A stretch of 64,000 bases of DNA from Elmis aenea (Eukaryota; Arthropoda; Insecta; Coleoptera; Elmidae). The stretch lies in NCBI GenBank assembly GCA_947652605.1, contig OX393577.1, positions 33,173,466 through 33,237,465 on the forward strand. The letters run 5' to 3'. The notes beneath the pieces are model-generated. The model saw only the letters and a list, made by a program, of their open reading frames with translations, was not told the origin of the DNA and made no database searches. The translations under genes and the position numbers were made by a program. Of the stretch, positions 37,201 to 44,624 are shown piece after piece; position 1 is the stretch's first letter, and the number at the start of each line of letters is the position of its first letter.

Positions 37201-39580
37201 TAATAATGATCTTAAACGAAATCATTAAGAAAATTATAAATGCTTTTTAAATATGTAAATGTATTTTGAATACAGATTTGAAAGCTAAACATTTTTTCTT
37301 TCTTGATTCTCCCAAAACAGTTATATTTAGTGAGTTGAAGACTTTATACTGAAAAAACACTATAACTACTTGAATTATTAACGAATACGTAACAATATTT
37401 ATGAATTATACAGCAAATATAAAAAAAGCATTTATATACACTCAAACATATAATAATAGATATATATACTTATAGGTATATCTTATTTGTTATAGTGTAT
37501 GTAGCTTACCTGGTAAATTAATTTTCGAAATGGCATTTTTTCTAAACGATTTGCCCCTACCAGATTATTAAGGGCAAAATTTGCCCTGCAAATCCTAAAA
37601 TGCCTGTAAACCATTGATGGATCTCTTCCTGCAATTTTAGGATTTGCAGTAGCCACAGCCCAATTATTATATCGAGCAGGCTCGCGATTAGGGTCCGGAA
37701 AGTTGTGCATTATAGTTTCTGTAAACTGCAGCAGTTTATTATGCAACATTTTCTCTTCATGTTTTATGAGTATTTGTTAAGTTTTTTTAAATATTTATTA
37801 CCACTTATTACTTTTATTTTTGACTTTGTTTACAATAAATTAAAGTTGACGCCAGGTATCTATTACCATTTTAAATTTCTGCGCTACTATGTTAGCAACC
37901 AATCATAATAATAGGTGCGTTCGGGACGTACGCTCTTTTTGCTTTATTTGCTCTTTTTTGCTCCACAGCGTTCGGGACGCGACTTTGGAGTAAAAAAGAT
38001 CGCTCCGAAGGGCGTTTGGGACTGCATAAGTGGAGTAAATAAATCTACTCTAATTTGCACCACCTCTGAAGCTGGGGCAAGTTGAGCTCGCGAAAGAAGA
38101 CATGCGCATTACGGATTGTCTACGTTTGAATTCTTTGAATTGCCAGGTACAGCATAAGAATAAGATACAGTTAACATCCAGGCTTCGTGTTATTGTGTTG
38201 CATTAGTTAACAACAATTTCTTGTGGACAGTAATTAACTTTCGATGTAATTCCCTATTATTAAAACAAAATTTTGGGAAGTTAAATGGTTTCATATCATG
38301 ACATTTTACATCAATTTTATAACCAAATAATCTAACAAATTCGAAGCAATACAATTTGTTGCTTGTTTTACTTACAATGATGTCTGATTAGACCGGTCTA
38401 CAACAAAATAGTGAGGGTACCTTTATATTTGAAATATCCGCTGATTTTCTGCACCTTCACGTCCTGAACGCACAAGATTTACTCTTGGAGGCTCTGAGAC
38501 CACGTGATAACAATCTTACTCCAATCCACTCCACTCTGGGAGCGTGCGTCCCGAACGCACCTAATGTGTGTAGTTGTTGTGCTACTAAAATTAGTGGAAT
38601 CTGTAACTATCTTAAACATTTTTACTAGCGCCACCTGGATAAGGCGCTTGGTACTAAATCAAATTACGGTACCAATTATCCAATTCTACACACTGTAGTT
38701 TCAAAGTAGCTGAAATATGTTTTACATTTGGTGAGGCTCTGTACTTGTGAGCTGGGTCAAATTAATATTTTTTCTTTGACTTAAGAATTAAACCCTCATA
38801 TCTATGTCACTGATATACAGCATGTCCCAAGTTCGATACTCAAGATAAGAACCTCGTTTATTTTAAGAGCAAAGAATTCGTGAATTTAAATTTAAAATTT
38901 ATCTACATCAAACTTTATTAAAAGCAATAAAAAATAGTATTTTTTCGCAATTTTTTTAAATTTCACTAATAGCATAATTTATCTTGTATTCAGGATTGTA
39001 GAATAAACTTTTATGCAAAAATTCCGTAGGGCACCTAAAAGAAATAACAAAGTTCAAAATAGATGAAACCTTGACACAAAATTCAATTAGATTTGTCTAA
39101 AGAAAATAAAAAGTTGCTTCATAAAAGCGATTTAAGTTTCTCAGTATTTAAAAAAATAAAGGAAATAAAAACAACATTGTTTTTTTAATAATTTTTGAAC
39201 TAAGACGACAGTAGTTTTATTTAAAGATTTGTATTTAACACAAAATTTTGCAATTTTATCGTTGTACTTAAGATTTACAAAGTCACCAAGTTGAATCCTT
39301 AATTTGGGACACCATTCACCATGTATAGATATGGAATATCCATACAGACCATACATGATAAGTATGAAACAAAATCATTAAACTTTAAGTTTTAGGAGGT
39401 AATGCAGATGAAGAAATTATAGAAATGATGGAAGATGCAGTAAGAGAGTCTCCGAGTAATGGACCTCCTACAGATGGCAATGATGAAGCAGCGATGGCCG
39501 TCATAATGAGTCTTCTAGAGGCAGATGCTGGACTTGGTGGACCAGTGGATTTTTCTGGTTTACCTTGGCCTTTACCCTGA
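7244..39580 (+). CDS. cyc: cycle (BMAL1/ARNTL orthologue), bHLH-PAS circadian transcription factor, 13 coding exons, long isoform
   Basis: Positive-limb clock factor. In insects CYC pairs with CLOCK on E-boxes to drive period/timeless/cryptochrome transcription in the nucleus. Coding exons, all with GT-AG borders and matching phases: 7244-7416, 7510-7644, 24373-24444, 30490-30727, 31260-31352, 31411-31528, 31577-31738, 31797-32043, 32102-32359, 32414-32490, 32546-32706, 32761-32893, 39396-39580. These sum to 2052 bases, 683 residues. The bHLH begins near residue 127 ([13 protein letters not shown] basic region; [20 protein letters not shown] helix 2). PAS-A follows ([35 protein letters not shown]), then PAS-B at about residues 400-500 ([32 protein letters not shown]). 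The C-terminus matches the vertebrate BMAL1 tail ([20 protein letters not shown]). The start ATG has A at -3 and an in-frame TGA at 7217, and a possible 5'UTR splice acceptor ends at 7197. Exon 3, in the acidic linker, is separated by introns of 16.7 and 6.0 kb. Identity is firm; the first two exons are the least certain. Confidence 0.93.
8920..9612 (+). repeat. Dispersed repeat B, copy 2
   Basis: Direct repeat of 815-1503 with point differences and a short AAGCAAAA duplication near 9420. Right end ACCCTGTATA. It sits in cycle intron 2. Confidence 0.75.
9700..11278. other. Gene-free AT-rich intron sequence
   Basis: Part of the 16.7-kb cycle intron. I see no splice-compatible exons, TIRs or tandem arrays here. 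Confidence 0.5.
11279..12107 (+). repeat. Duplicated segment A, copy 2, with complete TIR element 11483-12105
   Basis: Second copy of segment A. Here the internal element is intact: CAGGGTGTGTAAA...TTTATACACACCCTG flanked by TA on both sides, 623 bases. Its long imperfect TIRs of about 100 bases carry GGCGGAAGCGCTACACGTG and its inverse. No transposase is visible, so it is a MITE. It lies in the long cycle intron 2. Confidence 0.8.
12120..15700. other. Gene-free AT-rich intron sequence
   Basis: Cycle intron 2. Apart from the weak repeat near 12500 and a lone ACCCTGTATA near 14727, nothing recognisable. Confidence 0.5.
15705..16648. mobile_element. Mariner-derived foldback element, two head-to-head arms of ~460 bp
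   Basis: TA|CGAGGGCGTATTGAAAAGTA at the left is matched by its inverse at 16620-16648, followed by TA. The arms are inverted copies over their whole length, meeting at about 16190-16205. Each arm carries the 5' end of a mariner, including the N-terminal helix-turn-helix of the transposase ([20 protein letters not shown] and [13 protein letters not shown] VHDEQRSRR, read on the minus strand at 16210-16443). The catalytic domain is absent. GC is clearly higher than in the surroundings. Located in cycle intron 2. Confidence 0.9.
17090..17450 (-). pseudogene. Mariner transposase fragment (catalytic part), decayed
   Basis: On the minus strand, with frameshifts and stops, one reads [29 protein letters not shown] and later [13 protein letters not shown]. 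These are the signature segments around the second catalytic Asp of mariner transposases. It is not the missing part of the adjacent foldback in a simple way, as orientation and spacing differ. Confidence 0.75.
17706..20189. mobile_element. hAT element, 2484 bp, with 8-bp target duplication ATTGTCTC
   Basis: ATTGTCTC precedes the left end CAGGGCCGCCGCGTG and follows the right end CACGCGGCGGCCCTG (20190-20197). The interior encodes remnants of a ZMYM1/DUF4371-type hAT transposase, mainly on the minus strand. A second partial copy lies at 62705-63069. Confidence 0.93.
18815..19809 (-). pseudogene. hAT transposase remnants (central region and C-terminal dimerisation domain)
   Basis: 19324-19809 encodes a helical segment ([36 protein letters not shown]) typical of the ZMYM1-like hAT family. 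18815-19090 encodes the C-terminal hAT dimerisation motif ([20 protein letters not shown], then [14 protein letters not shown]). A frameshift or deletion lies between them, and the DDE core cannot be read through, so it is inactive. Confidence 0.8.
20200..22285. other. Gene-free intron sequence
   Basis: Cycle intron 2. A short inverted repeat (TTCATTCATAATCCGC / GCGCATTATGAATAAA, 20738-20796) is the only structure seen; otherwise AT-rich and featureless. Confidence 0.45.
23046..23290 (+). repeat. Degenerate tandem repeat, ~90-bp unit, about 2.7 copies
   Basis: Units start near 23048, 23138 and 23226. Each carries GACT..., GGAGT(T/G)CCCTGCC, AATTTCTT(T/C)...GGGAGA and ACATC(T/G)ATC, with TTTTAACGCAAATTTGGAAA between units. 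It lies in a block (about 22290-23420) with higher GC and GGGTT-rich composition than the flanks. This may be part of a retroelement LTR, but no coding remains were found. Confidence 0.6.
25343..26340. mobile_element. Large foldback element, arms ~450 bp, TACAGGGTGTTTC ends, TA flanks
   Basis: TATACAGGGTGTTTCTTAAG opens it and CTTAAGAAACACCCTGTATA closes it. The arms are inverted copies almost to the centre (about 25765-25830); for example ACCAAAATGAATCGTTTTAT and its inverse sit either side. The spacer is only some 60 bases. No transposase. It lies in cycle intron 3. Confidence 0.88.
26375..27051. mobile_element. Unclassified TIR element with TTTTATAAAA-rich ends
   Basis: About 60-base imperfect inverted ends: CATTTTATAAAATTCCTAGG...AATTATGGC at the left and GCCATAATTT...CCTAGATATTTTATAAAA (inverse) at the right. 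Inside are several CTATAAATGCA / CTCTAAATGCA motifs (26467, 26509, 26547, 26774, 26790, 26835) in both orientations, recalling pogo-type termini. I cannot assign it to a superfamily. Confidence 0.55.
27284..28050 (+). mobile_element. piggyBac-like element 2, 767 bp, flanked by TTAA, with transposase scrap
   Basis: TTAA at 27280-27283 and 28051-28054. TIRs CCCATTAGTGCA / TGCACTAATGGG. Three GTCCGTT..AACGGAC palindromes (27300, 27640, 27903). About 27740-27880 on the plus strand reads [20 protein letters not shown] then DNKVVTCI, matching the piggyBac DDE-domain segment around RWxDNKxV. Mostly deleted. Located in cycle intron 3. Confidence 0.88.
28116..28880. mobile_element. hAT-type MITE, 765 bp, target duplication ATGCGTAC
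   Basis: ATGCGTAC at 28108-28115 and 28881-28888. TIRs TAGGGATTCTG / CAGAATCCCTA. Subterminal GTCTCGAGTCCCGGGAC repeats occur in both orientations at both ends. No coding remains seen. Confidence 0.92.
29155..30128. mobile_element. PIF/Harbinger-like MITE (outer), TAA duplication, interrupted by a second one
   Basis: TAA at 29152-29154 and 30129-30131. TIRs TGGTGCCTGTCCACGTGAGA / inverse, followed by GAGAGTA and CGATAGCAGCGTCGC with their inverses. Removing the inner element leaves a MITE of about 140 bases. Confidence 0.88.
29205..30035 (+). mobile_element. PIF/Harbinger element nested in the outer MITE
   Basis: TAA at 29202-29204 and 30036-30038. TIRs AGGCTGCCATACACGATCCG / inverse, with GATCAGGCCGGCCTGTCCGG-type subterminal repeats. 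29375-29656 encodes a transposase N-terminal scrap ([20 protein letters not shown], then [15 protein letters not shown]), like the Harbinger R..W...W segment. The catalytic part is deleted. Confidence 0.88.
33123..33175 (+). CDS. cyc: Alternative terminal exon of cycle (short isoform tail)
   Basis: Exon 12 (32761-32893) ends in phase 1 (a lone G). A splice acceptor ending at 33122 (TTATTTAATAG) joins it in frame to a tail reading [17 protein letters not shown], then TAA. The predicted isoform is 639 residues and lacks the BMAL1-type C-terminal region encoded at 39396-39580. The tail is acidic with spaced hydrophobics, so it could form a short amphipathic helix; that is inference. An AATAAA lies at 33698-33703. 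The acceptor is 230 bases from the donor at 32894, like the other short introns of this cluster, whereas the canonical last exon is 6.5 kb away. Without transcripts this could be a chance acceptor plus ORF, but phase, distance and poly(A) signal agree. Confidence 0.55.
33698..33703 (+). terminator. Poly(A) signal AATAAA candidate for short cycle isoform
   Basis: The first canonical AATAAA after the 33175 stop codon, about 520 bases downstream. It would give the alternative terminal exon its own cleavage site. No cleavage evidence is visible in sequence alone. Confidence 0.4.
34009..34352 (+). repeat. Tandem duplication, period ~171 bp
   Basis: ACAGAATGCGAGTTTTGGGT begins at 34009 and again at 34180. 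The two units differ by few bases (GGGTTT-rich, then CACACGGATTCATATGAAAC). It duplicates the subterminal region of the surrounding element. Confidence 0.85.
34385..34684. mobile_element. hAT MITE, 300 bp, target duplication CTTGCACC
   Basis: CTTGCACC at 34377-34384 and 34685-34692. TIRs CAGGGGCGGATCTA / TAGATCCGCCCCTG. Noncoding, AT-rich interior. Confidence 0.92.
34921..35060. mobile_element. hAT MITE, 140 bp
   Basis: CAGGGCCGTTCACAGAAAAT at the left, CCGTGATAGGCCCTG at the right. Flanks GTGGTGGG and GTGGAGGG are a one-mismatch 8-bp duplication. The same family as the large element at 41751-45153. Confidence 0.8.
35108..35182 (-). tRNA. tRNA-like sequence (decayed tRNA or SINE head)
   Basis: On the minus strand GGTGGCCCAAGGGTTAAG resembles a D-arm/A-box and AGTTCAAATCC a B-box, spaced as in a class II (Ser/Leu-like) tRNA. 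I cannot close convincing acceptor and T stems, so this is probably a pseudogene or the head of a SINE, not a working tRNA. Confidence 0.35.
35670..36585. mobile_element. PIF/Harbinger-like MITE (TTA duplication), split by a hAT element
   Basis: TTA at 35667-35669 and 36586-36588. TIRs GCGCCCCTGCACACGAGCGT / inverse, continuing as CAAGTTGACGCGCGAT. Many GACGCGCG motifs lie in the right part. A hAT element sits inside the left TIR at 35683-36271. Without it the MITE is about 320 bases. Confidence 0.9.
35683..36271. mobile_element. hAT MITE, 589 bp, target duplication CCTGCACA, inside another MITE's TIR
   Basis: CCTGCACA at 35675-35682 and 36272-36279. TIRs CAGGGCCGTCGCTAGG / CCTAGCGACGGCCCTG (one mismatch). 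GGCCCCGGGC motifs at both ends. Noncoding. Confidence 0.93.
36590..37480. other. Intronic sequence without recognised features
   Basis: Between the two cycle last exons. AT-rich, no exon or TIR seen. Confidence 0.45.
37510..37725 (-). pseudogene. THAP-like zinc-finger exon (orphan, possibly transposon-derived)
   Basis: A minus-strand open stretch runs from a plausible acceptor (CTGCAG, exon from 37725) to a consensus donor (CCAG|GTAAGC, at 37509). From a Met at 37710 it reads [20 protein letters not shown], then [14 protein letters not shown]. This resembles the middle of a THAP domain: FP...R...W, then IC..HF. The expected His of C-x2-H is Asn here, and the N-terminal Cys pair would need another exon. 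I found no partner exons nearby. It lies between the two cycle last exons on the opposite strand. A remnant of a THAP-bearing transposon (P-like) or an exapted exon are both possible. Confidence 0.35.
37913..38562. mobile_element. PIF/Harbinger-like MITE, ~650 bp
   Basis: AGGTGCGTTCGGGACGTACG at the left and CGTGCGTCCCGAACGCACCT at the right are inverses with one mismatch. A second CGTTCGGGACGC lies at 37969-37980. The target duplication is ambiguous (AAT or TAA). Noncoding. Confidence 0.82.
39396..39580 (+). CDS. cyc: Canonical terminal exon of cycle (BMAL1 C-terminal transactivation region)
   Basis: The acceptor TTTTAG ends at 39395 and the exon continues exon 12 in phase 1. It encodes an acidic stretch ([11 protein letters not shown]) and then the highly conserved BMAL1 C-terminal region with [20 protein letters not shown] and [10 protein letters not shown], stop TGA at 39578-39580. 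In mammals this region binds CBP/p300 and CRY. In insects its presence in CYC marks lineages where CYC rather than CLK carries the activation domain; Drosophila CYC has lost it. AATAAA follows at 39689-39694. It is separated from exon 12 by 6.5 kb of nested transposons. Confidence 0.93.
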
Positions 39581-39688
39581 CCAGATTAATGTGATCTCAT
39601 AATAGTTAAAAAATATTTTTATATCATCTACAAGTACCTATAATATATATCTAGTTTAATTGTTGTCTGTATGTACTGCCAAAACACA

Positions 39689-39694
39689 AATAAA
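39689..39694 (+). terminator. Poly(A) signal AATAAA for long cycle isoform
   Basis: Canonical hexamer 109 bases after the TGA of the BMAL1-type last exon; the likely 3' end of the full-length transcript. Confidence 0.6.
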
Positions 39695-40116
39695 AATGTA
39701 ATTTCAATCACAATATTTATTACATGCAATGAAAGGAGTAAAACTCAATTGGACGTGATAAAGTGTAATCTAACACAGTGTTTCTTTAACTGTGGGTTGC
39801 GAGAATTTTATTTTGGATCGCAAATCATATTGAAACTAATAATAAAGTTTTTATTTATTTAACTAAGCCGGAAATTTATATTTGTGTAATGAGACTTGAG
39901 TTTTAGTTGATAAATTTAATTGCAAATTCAATGTGTTTTTTTATAATTATAAAAAAAATAAGGGTTATGAATGGTTAATATTATCATTTTAAACTATCAA
40001 AATTTTGTTGGGTGGCGACAATTTTTTGGATTGGAAAGTGGGTCACAAAGGAAAAGTTTAAGAAACACCTTCTAAGGCACCTATTAAAATTTTCTATTAA
40101 ATTCATATTCAAATAT

Positions 40117-40321
40117 TAGGCCCGATTGCATAAAAGTTGAACCTGGTATTAAACCACGTTAAACCAGAACCTGGCAAAATCATAGAATAGTTGGCCTTCA
40201 TATTGCCTAGTTTTAGGGATTAACCAGTATTTTAACACTAGTGCTGCTTTGTGCAACACCTACGGGTAGAATGAAATTTGATTATATATAGGTATATAGT
40301 GTTGCTTTGTGCAACAGGCCC
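40117..40321. mobile_element. Short MITE, GGCCCGATTGCATAAAA / GCTTTGTGCAACAGGCC ends
   Basis: Imperfect inverted ends plus an internal GCTTTGTGCAACACCTA copy. Resembles PIF-type MITEs. Lies 3' of cycle. Confidence 0.55.
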
Positions 40322-40542
40322 TAGTGTTAGATTTGGGGTTGGCAACTATTGTTTGAGAAAATCTTTTTCAGAAATCTTGTGCTGTGTTCTCCGCCAAGAT
40401 TAGCATGGATGCAAATTGCTCTTCAATATCATGATAAATAAATTTTACTTATTATTAAATACAAATTAAAATCCTTTTCAAAATTGTTTTTGATTCTAGA
40501 GAAATTTTAGAAACATATTTACACTAAATTGTTTATTTAATA

Positions 40543-40950
40543 ACTAGCACGTAGCCCGTCCTAGGACGGGTATATTGTATATCTTAAATAAACTATTACT
40601 TTTTATAATAACATAACCTATAACATAACCTCATGATGATTGTCAAGTATGACATAAAGTCAACCCTGATAGACGTCACAACTGTAGCTATTTTCATGCG
40701 TTACAGAGTCAGCCTGGACTTTTATATATGTGTACTAGCACGTAGCCCGTCCTAGGACGGGTAGATTGTATATCTTAAATTACTTTTTATAATAACAAAA
40801 CCTTTTATAATAACATAACCTCAAACCCTGATAGACGTCAAAACTGACAAATTTATTTTGTAGCTATTTTCATGCGTTACAGAGTCACAGATAGCTATTT
40901 TCATGCGTTACAGAGTCACAGAGTCAGCCTGGACTTTTATATATATATAT
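40543..40950 (-). mobile_element. Two tandem Helitron-like non-autonomous units
   Basis: Each unit ends (minus strand) with the hairpin CCCGTCCTAGGACGGG, then CTACGTGCTAG|T, at 40544-40570 and 40735-40762. The bodies share TTTTCATGCGTTACAGAGTC and CAGCCTGGACTTTTATATAT. The second unit has an internal 31-bp tandem duplication (40861-40922). A 3' hairpin before CTAG and insertion before T are Helitron traits. Confidence 0.65.
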
Positions 40951-40974
40951 TTATTATTATTATGTTAATTAACA

Positions 40975-41491
40975 AGATGGTTTACCCGGCGTTGCACGGG
41001 CGATTACAATTTTAATTACTGTTTTAACTTGAATAAGCCCAATAATTCCAAATCATACACAAATGACATACTCTGATCCATCATCTTTTCATTTTCTTAT
41101 AATTCCTTAAAAAATAACTATTTATTGCTTAAAAATTGAATAATAACTCAAATTTATTTTCTTTCGTCTTGTTTCAATTAAAAATGTACTAATAAAAATA
41201 ATACTTCATGTACATTTATTACTAATTGTATACAAAACAATCTTTACTTGTGAAATACACCGCACCGTATCGTGTTATGACCAGGTATTTGCCGACGTAA
41301 GATCGAATCCCGTCCAAGTAATTTTTTTTTTTTTAAATTGGTAATATGTGCTTGTACTTAAAGTTTGGCGTTAGATCTGCAAGGTCCTAAATAGTAACTG
41401 TGCAAAATTTGGTCCCGATCGGTCAACGGACCTAGGATTCTATAGCGAACAAACAAACACACAAACAAACAAGCTCTTTTATATATATAGA
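40975..41491 (-). mobile_element. Helitron-like element, variant copy
   Basis: On the minus strand: TCTATATATATAAAAGAGCT with an (AAAC)n tract at the 5' end, and the hairpin CCCGTGCAACGCCGGGTAAA at the 3' end, where CTAG is mutated. The 41260-41330 part includes GATCGAATCCC, a tRNA B-box-like word, before a poly-T run. Same family as 43819-44101 and 57775-58084. Confidence 0.6.
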
Positions 41492-41857
41492 AGAAGAAGA
41501 AGAAGATTATTATATGCGATCCATATCGGTGCCTCCTGTGTTACGGTACAAATTTTACAAATATGATGTTTATAAGAAATAAAGAAGTTGATTGACACAG
41601 ATGGTATCCCATCATAAAAACTAAGCACTGGGTAATTTTTAACGATGCTATGCAATTAAGGGCTTTGGCTTGTCTACAAATGAGTAATACTTTTTGTAAA
41701 GTTTACTTGTGCTCATGTTATTTTTTATCGGTTCCTTTCATTTTCATACCCAGGGCCGTTCACAGAAAATTCGGACCCCGGGAAGCAATAGACAATTCCC
41801 ATTTTCTTACAGAAAGGTATAAATTTAAAACTCACATTTTGATTAAGACTTTAAGAC

Positions 41858-43424
41858 AATGGGTCGTATGCATAAAAGCAAGTAAAAGCTTTTACTAGTG
41901 ATTTTGCAAGTAAATACTCGGTTCCGTATGCATAAAAAGTTTAAGCATTTACTAGGAGTAGTATTTACTTAATTTTCAGTAAGTACTTAAAAACCGTATG
42001 CATAACATGGAGTATTTACTTAAAACTTTAAGTAAATACTAGTACAATCTCAAGTCTGCCTCTCACCGTACTTATTTTCGCATCAGTCTAAATCATGGCG
42101 TTGTTCATGAGAGGTAAAGCTCCTAAAATCTATAAAAATCAACGAAATCACGATTCTTGACAATATCGTGCACTATTTAGGTTCGAAAAACGTCATGTCG
42201 AGTACCTGGCAGAAACATTCTTGGCAACGTGGACGAAACCAGAGGTGGTGCTCTTTCACGGAAGGAAAAAGTTGAGGTATTTTTAATATACGTAGGTGAT
42301 CCCGGATTGCAGATAGGCGTTGGTAAGGATGTAGGTGTTAATCAGAGTACAGTTAGCCGAACTGTAACAGAAGTTGCGTGCAAAATCTATACCAAACGCC
42401 AAGGCTGGATCAAATTTCCAAAAAATATGGGTGAAGTAGATAAAGCAAAAAGAAATTGTCAGATAAAATTTAATTTTCCGTGTTGTATAGGAGCTTTAGA
42501 CTACACACGTCGAAATACTCAGACCACCAGAGCACGCCGACAAATATATCAATAGAAAATCCAAGTCTTCTATTACCGTTCAAGTTACTTGTGATAGCAA
42601 CGAATTATTTACGAGTGTTGATGCTACCAATCCAGGCTATACTCATGACAGTCGGGTGTTACGAAAATCTGGATTAGTTGAAAAGATTGCCTGTTATACA
42701 TTATAGAAATGCAGTCATAATTGCCGACGCGGGATATGGGATCGCTCCGTGGATTATGACACCATACAGGAATCCTGATAATGATGCCCAAAAGCATTAC
42801 AACAAAGTTCATGCAAAAAACAGAGTTATTATTGAAAAACTCTTTGGATAAGTTAAGCGACGGTTTCCACTCTTAAATTCGGCTTGACTTTGCTATAATT
42901 CCGTCAGTTATCGTAAGTTGTTTTGTACTCCACAACGTAGCAAAGCACCTACCTAGGTGATAACACATTCGGTGAGGAAGATCAAGTTAACTATAATCTT
43001 AGTGTCGAAGAGGAGGAAGGCCAAGAAGACGTTGAGAATAACATCAGGCGAGCTGGCATAAGGAAAAGAGAAAACATCGCACAATTACTAATCGGTTGGG
43101 GAAAAAATTGATCTAAAAGTTTATAATACTCCTAGTTAATTCTAAAAAGACACCATTTATTGTTTAGAACCTAAAATTATAAAAAAAATTTAATAACAAT
43201 CAAATTATGATTTTAATATGGACTGTTACAAACGTTATTCTTTTCTTGTGATTAACCATGACAATATTTGAATCATTAAGTAAAAGCTAATAGTATTTAC
43301 TTAAGATTTTCCAGCATTTGCTACCTAGTACTAGTAAAAGATTATGCATATGACATCTAGCATTTACTTTTACTTATACTTAATACTTATAAGTATTTAC
43401 TTATTTTTATGCATACGGCCCATT
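41858..43424 (+). mobile_element. PIF/Harbinger element with decayed transposase
   Basis: TIRs CAATGGGTCGTATGCATAAA / inverse (with GGCC for GGTC). CGTATGCATAAAA repeats sit just inside the left end (41867, 41926, 41996). The interior holds the HARBI1-like pseudogene. Nested in the 3.4-kb hAT element. Confidence 0.85.
42229..43110 (+). pseudogene. Harbinger (HARBI1-like) transposase, frameshifted
   Basis: 42229-42555 reads an HTH-like GVNQSTVSRTV and FPCCIGALD, the first DDE_4 catalytic Asp region. In shifted frames, VTCDSNELFTSV, DATNPGYTHDSRVLRKSG, ADAGYGIAPWIMTPYRNP and FNKVHAKNRVIIEKLFG-like KHYNKVHAKNRVIIEKLFG follow, covering the remaining catalytic motifs. A stop after EKLFG and several frameshifts kill it. 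Confidence 0.85.
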
Positions 43425-43818
43425 GTAATTTTGTATTTAAAAAAATCAAATCAATTTAAAGCAAAATGGTTAACATAATAATTTAACATAACTAATACAA
43501 ATTTCAATAATCTATAGGAGCTCTTCGACTTTTGCGACTTGCGAAAATATAAATAATACTAGAAAAATGTACTAACAAAACATTTTCAGTACTTTTTTTT
43601 ATTTAAAAAATCCTAAAAAAAATTATCACTTAACTGTTCAAATGTTTTCCTTTTCAATTGTTACAATAAATAATGTTGCAGCCCCCACGAAGTGCTGCCC
43701 TCAGGCGGTGTCAGATTTGCCTTAGTGCTACCGAGTAGCGATGTCCCTAAACGTATTAAATTACAATAAACCCTTCACAAATGGCAGCATTTTTGGCGAG
43801 AGCGGGAAATATATAATA

Positions 43819-44101
43819 CTAGGCGATTTACCCGGCGTTGCACGGGTGATTACAATTCTCTTTCATCAATCACAGACTACTCGCGCTCCGCGCTCGTTCC
43901 CGGCGGACGTTCTCAGACGTTCAATTACAGACTACTCGCGCTCCGCGATCGCGCTCGGCGAACGTTTCCGGCCGTTCTTTATACGACGTTTGATCCGTTA
44001 GGTCCTAAATAGTAACTGTGCCAAATTTGGTCCCGATCGGTCAACGAACCTAGGATTCTATAGCGAACAAACAAACAAACAAGCTCTTTTATATATATAG
44101 A
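43819..44101 (-). mobile_element. Helitron-like non-autonomous element, 283 bp
   Basis: Minus strand: A|TC TATATATATAAAAGAGC at the 5' end (44101), hairpin ACCCGTGCAACGCCGGGT, then AAATCGCCTAG|T at the 3' end (43819). This meets the Helitron A|TC...CTRR|T rule. The interior has CTCGCGCTCCGCG repeats. Confidence 0.75.
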
Positions 44102-44117
44102 TAGAAGATAGATGATA

Positions 44118-44624
44118 AGGTGACCATTTTTTCCCCGAACTTTCGGGGACACTAAGCTGGGCTTACAAAAAAAAGGTCCTCGACTAACTTTGCGAAATCT
44201 ATTTTTTCGTTTTTCGTACACCAAAGACCACAACTCTCATTGTAATAAACAAAATTAAAATTAAAGGGCGGGAATAAAAACCCACACAATTTTGCACATT
44301 TTAAAAAGAGATGATATGTCCAGGACAAAAGACGTGTGGTAACCCTAAGTAACCTAACCTAACATAACCTAATCGCATTTGACACTTTATTTATCGTGCA
44401 CAGACTCCTCCCCACTCCAGTTATCGTGGCCAATAAGCGGTTACACTGTTACAATGTGTTGCCAGACTAACAAATTTGTATAATCTGGCAATAGTGAAAG
44501 TATCATACATTGGTTATTTTAAATGTGTATAGGAAAATTATGAAAATCGGGGACAAAAATAATTCGGGACTCGAGTCTTGTTTCGGGGACTGTCCCCGAA
44601 AATCGGGGACGAATGGTCACCCTA
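44118..44624. mobile_element. TIR element, AGGTGACCATTTTTTCCCC / AATGGTCACCCT ends
   Basis: Inverted ends with TTTCGGGGAC / GTCCCCGAAA subterminal repeats. No exact target duplication found. The terminal pattern resembles hAT-like MITEs such as 51654-52352. Noncoding. Confidence 0.6.

Noticed and set aside
41269..41330. tRNA gene with GATCGAATCCC B-box
   Set aside because: No A-box or cloverleaf could be formed. It is part of a Helitron-like repeat and ends in a poly-T run.
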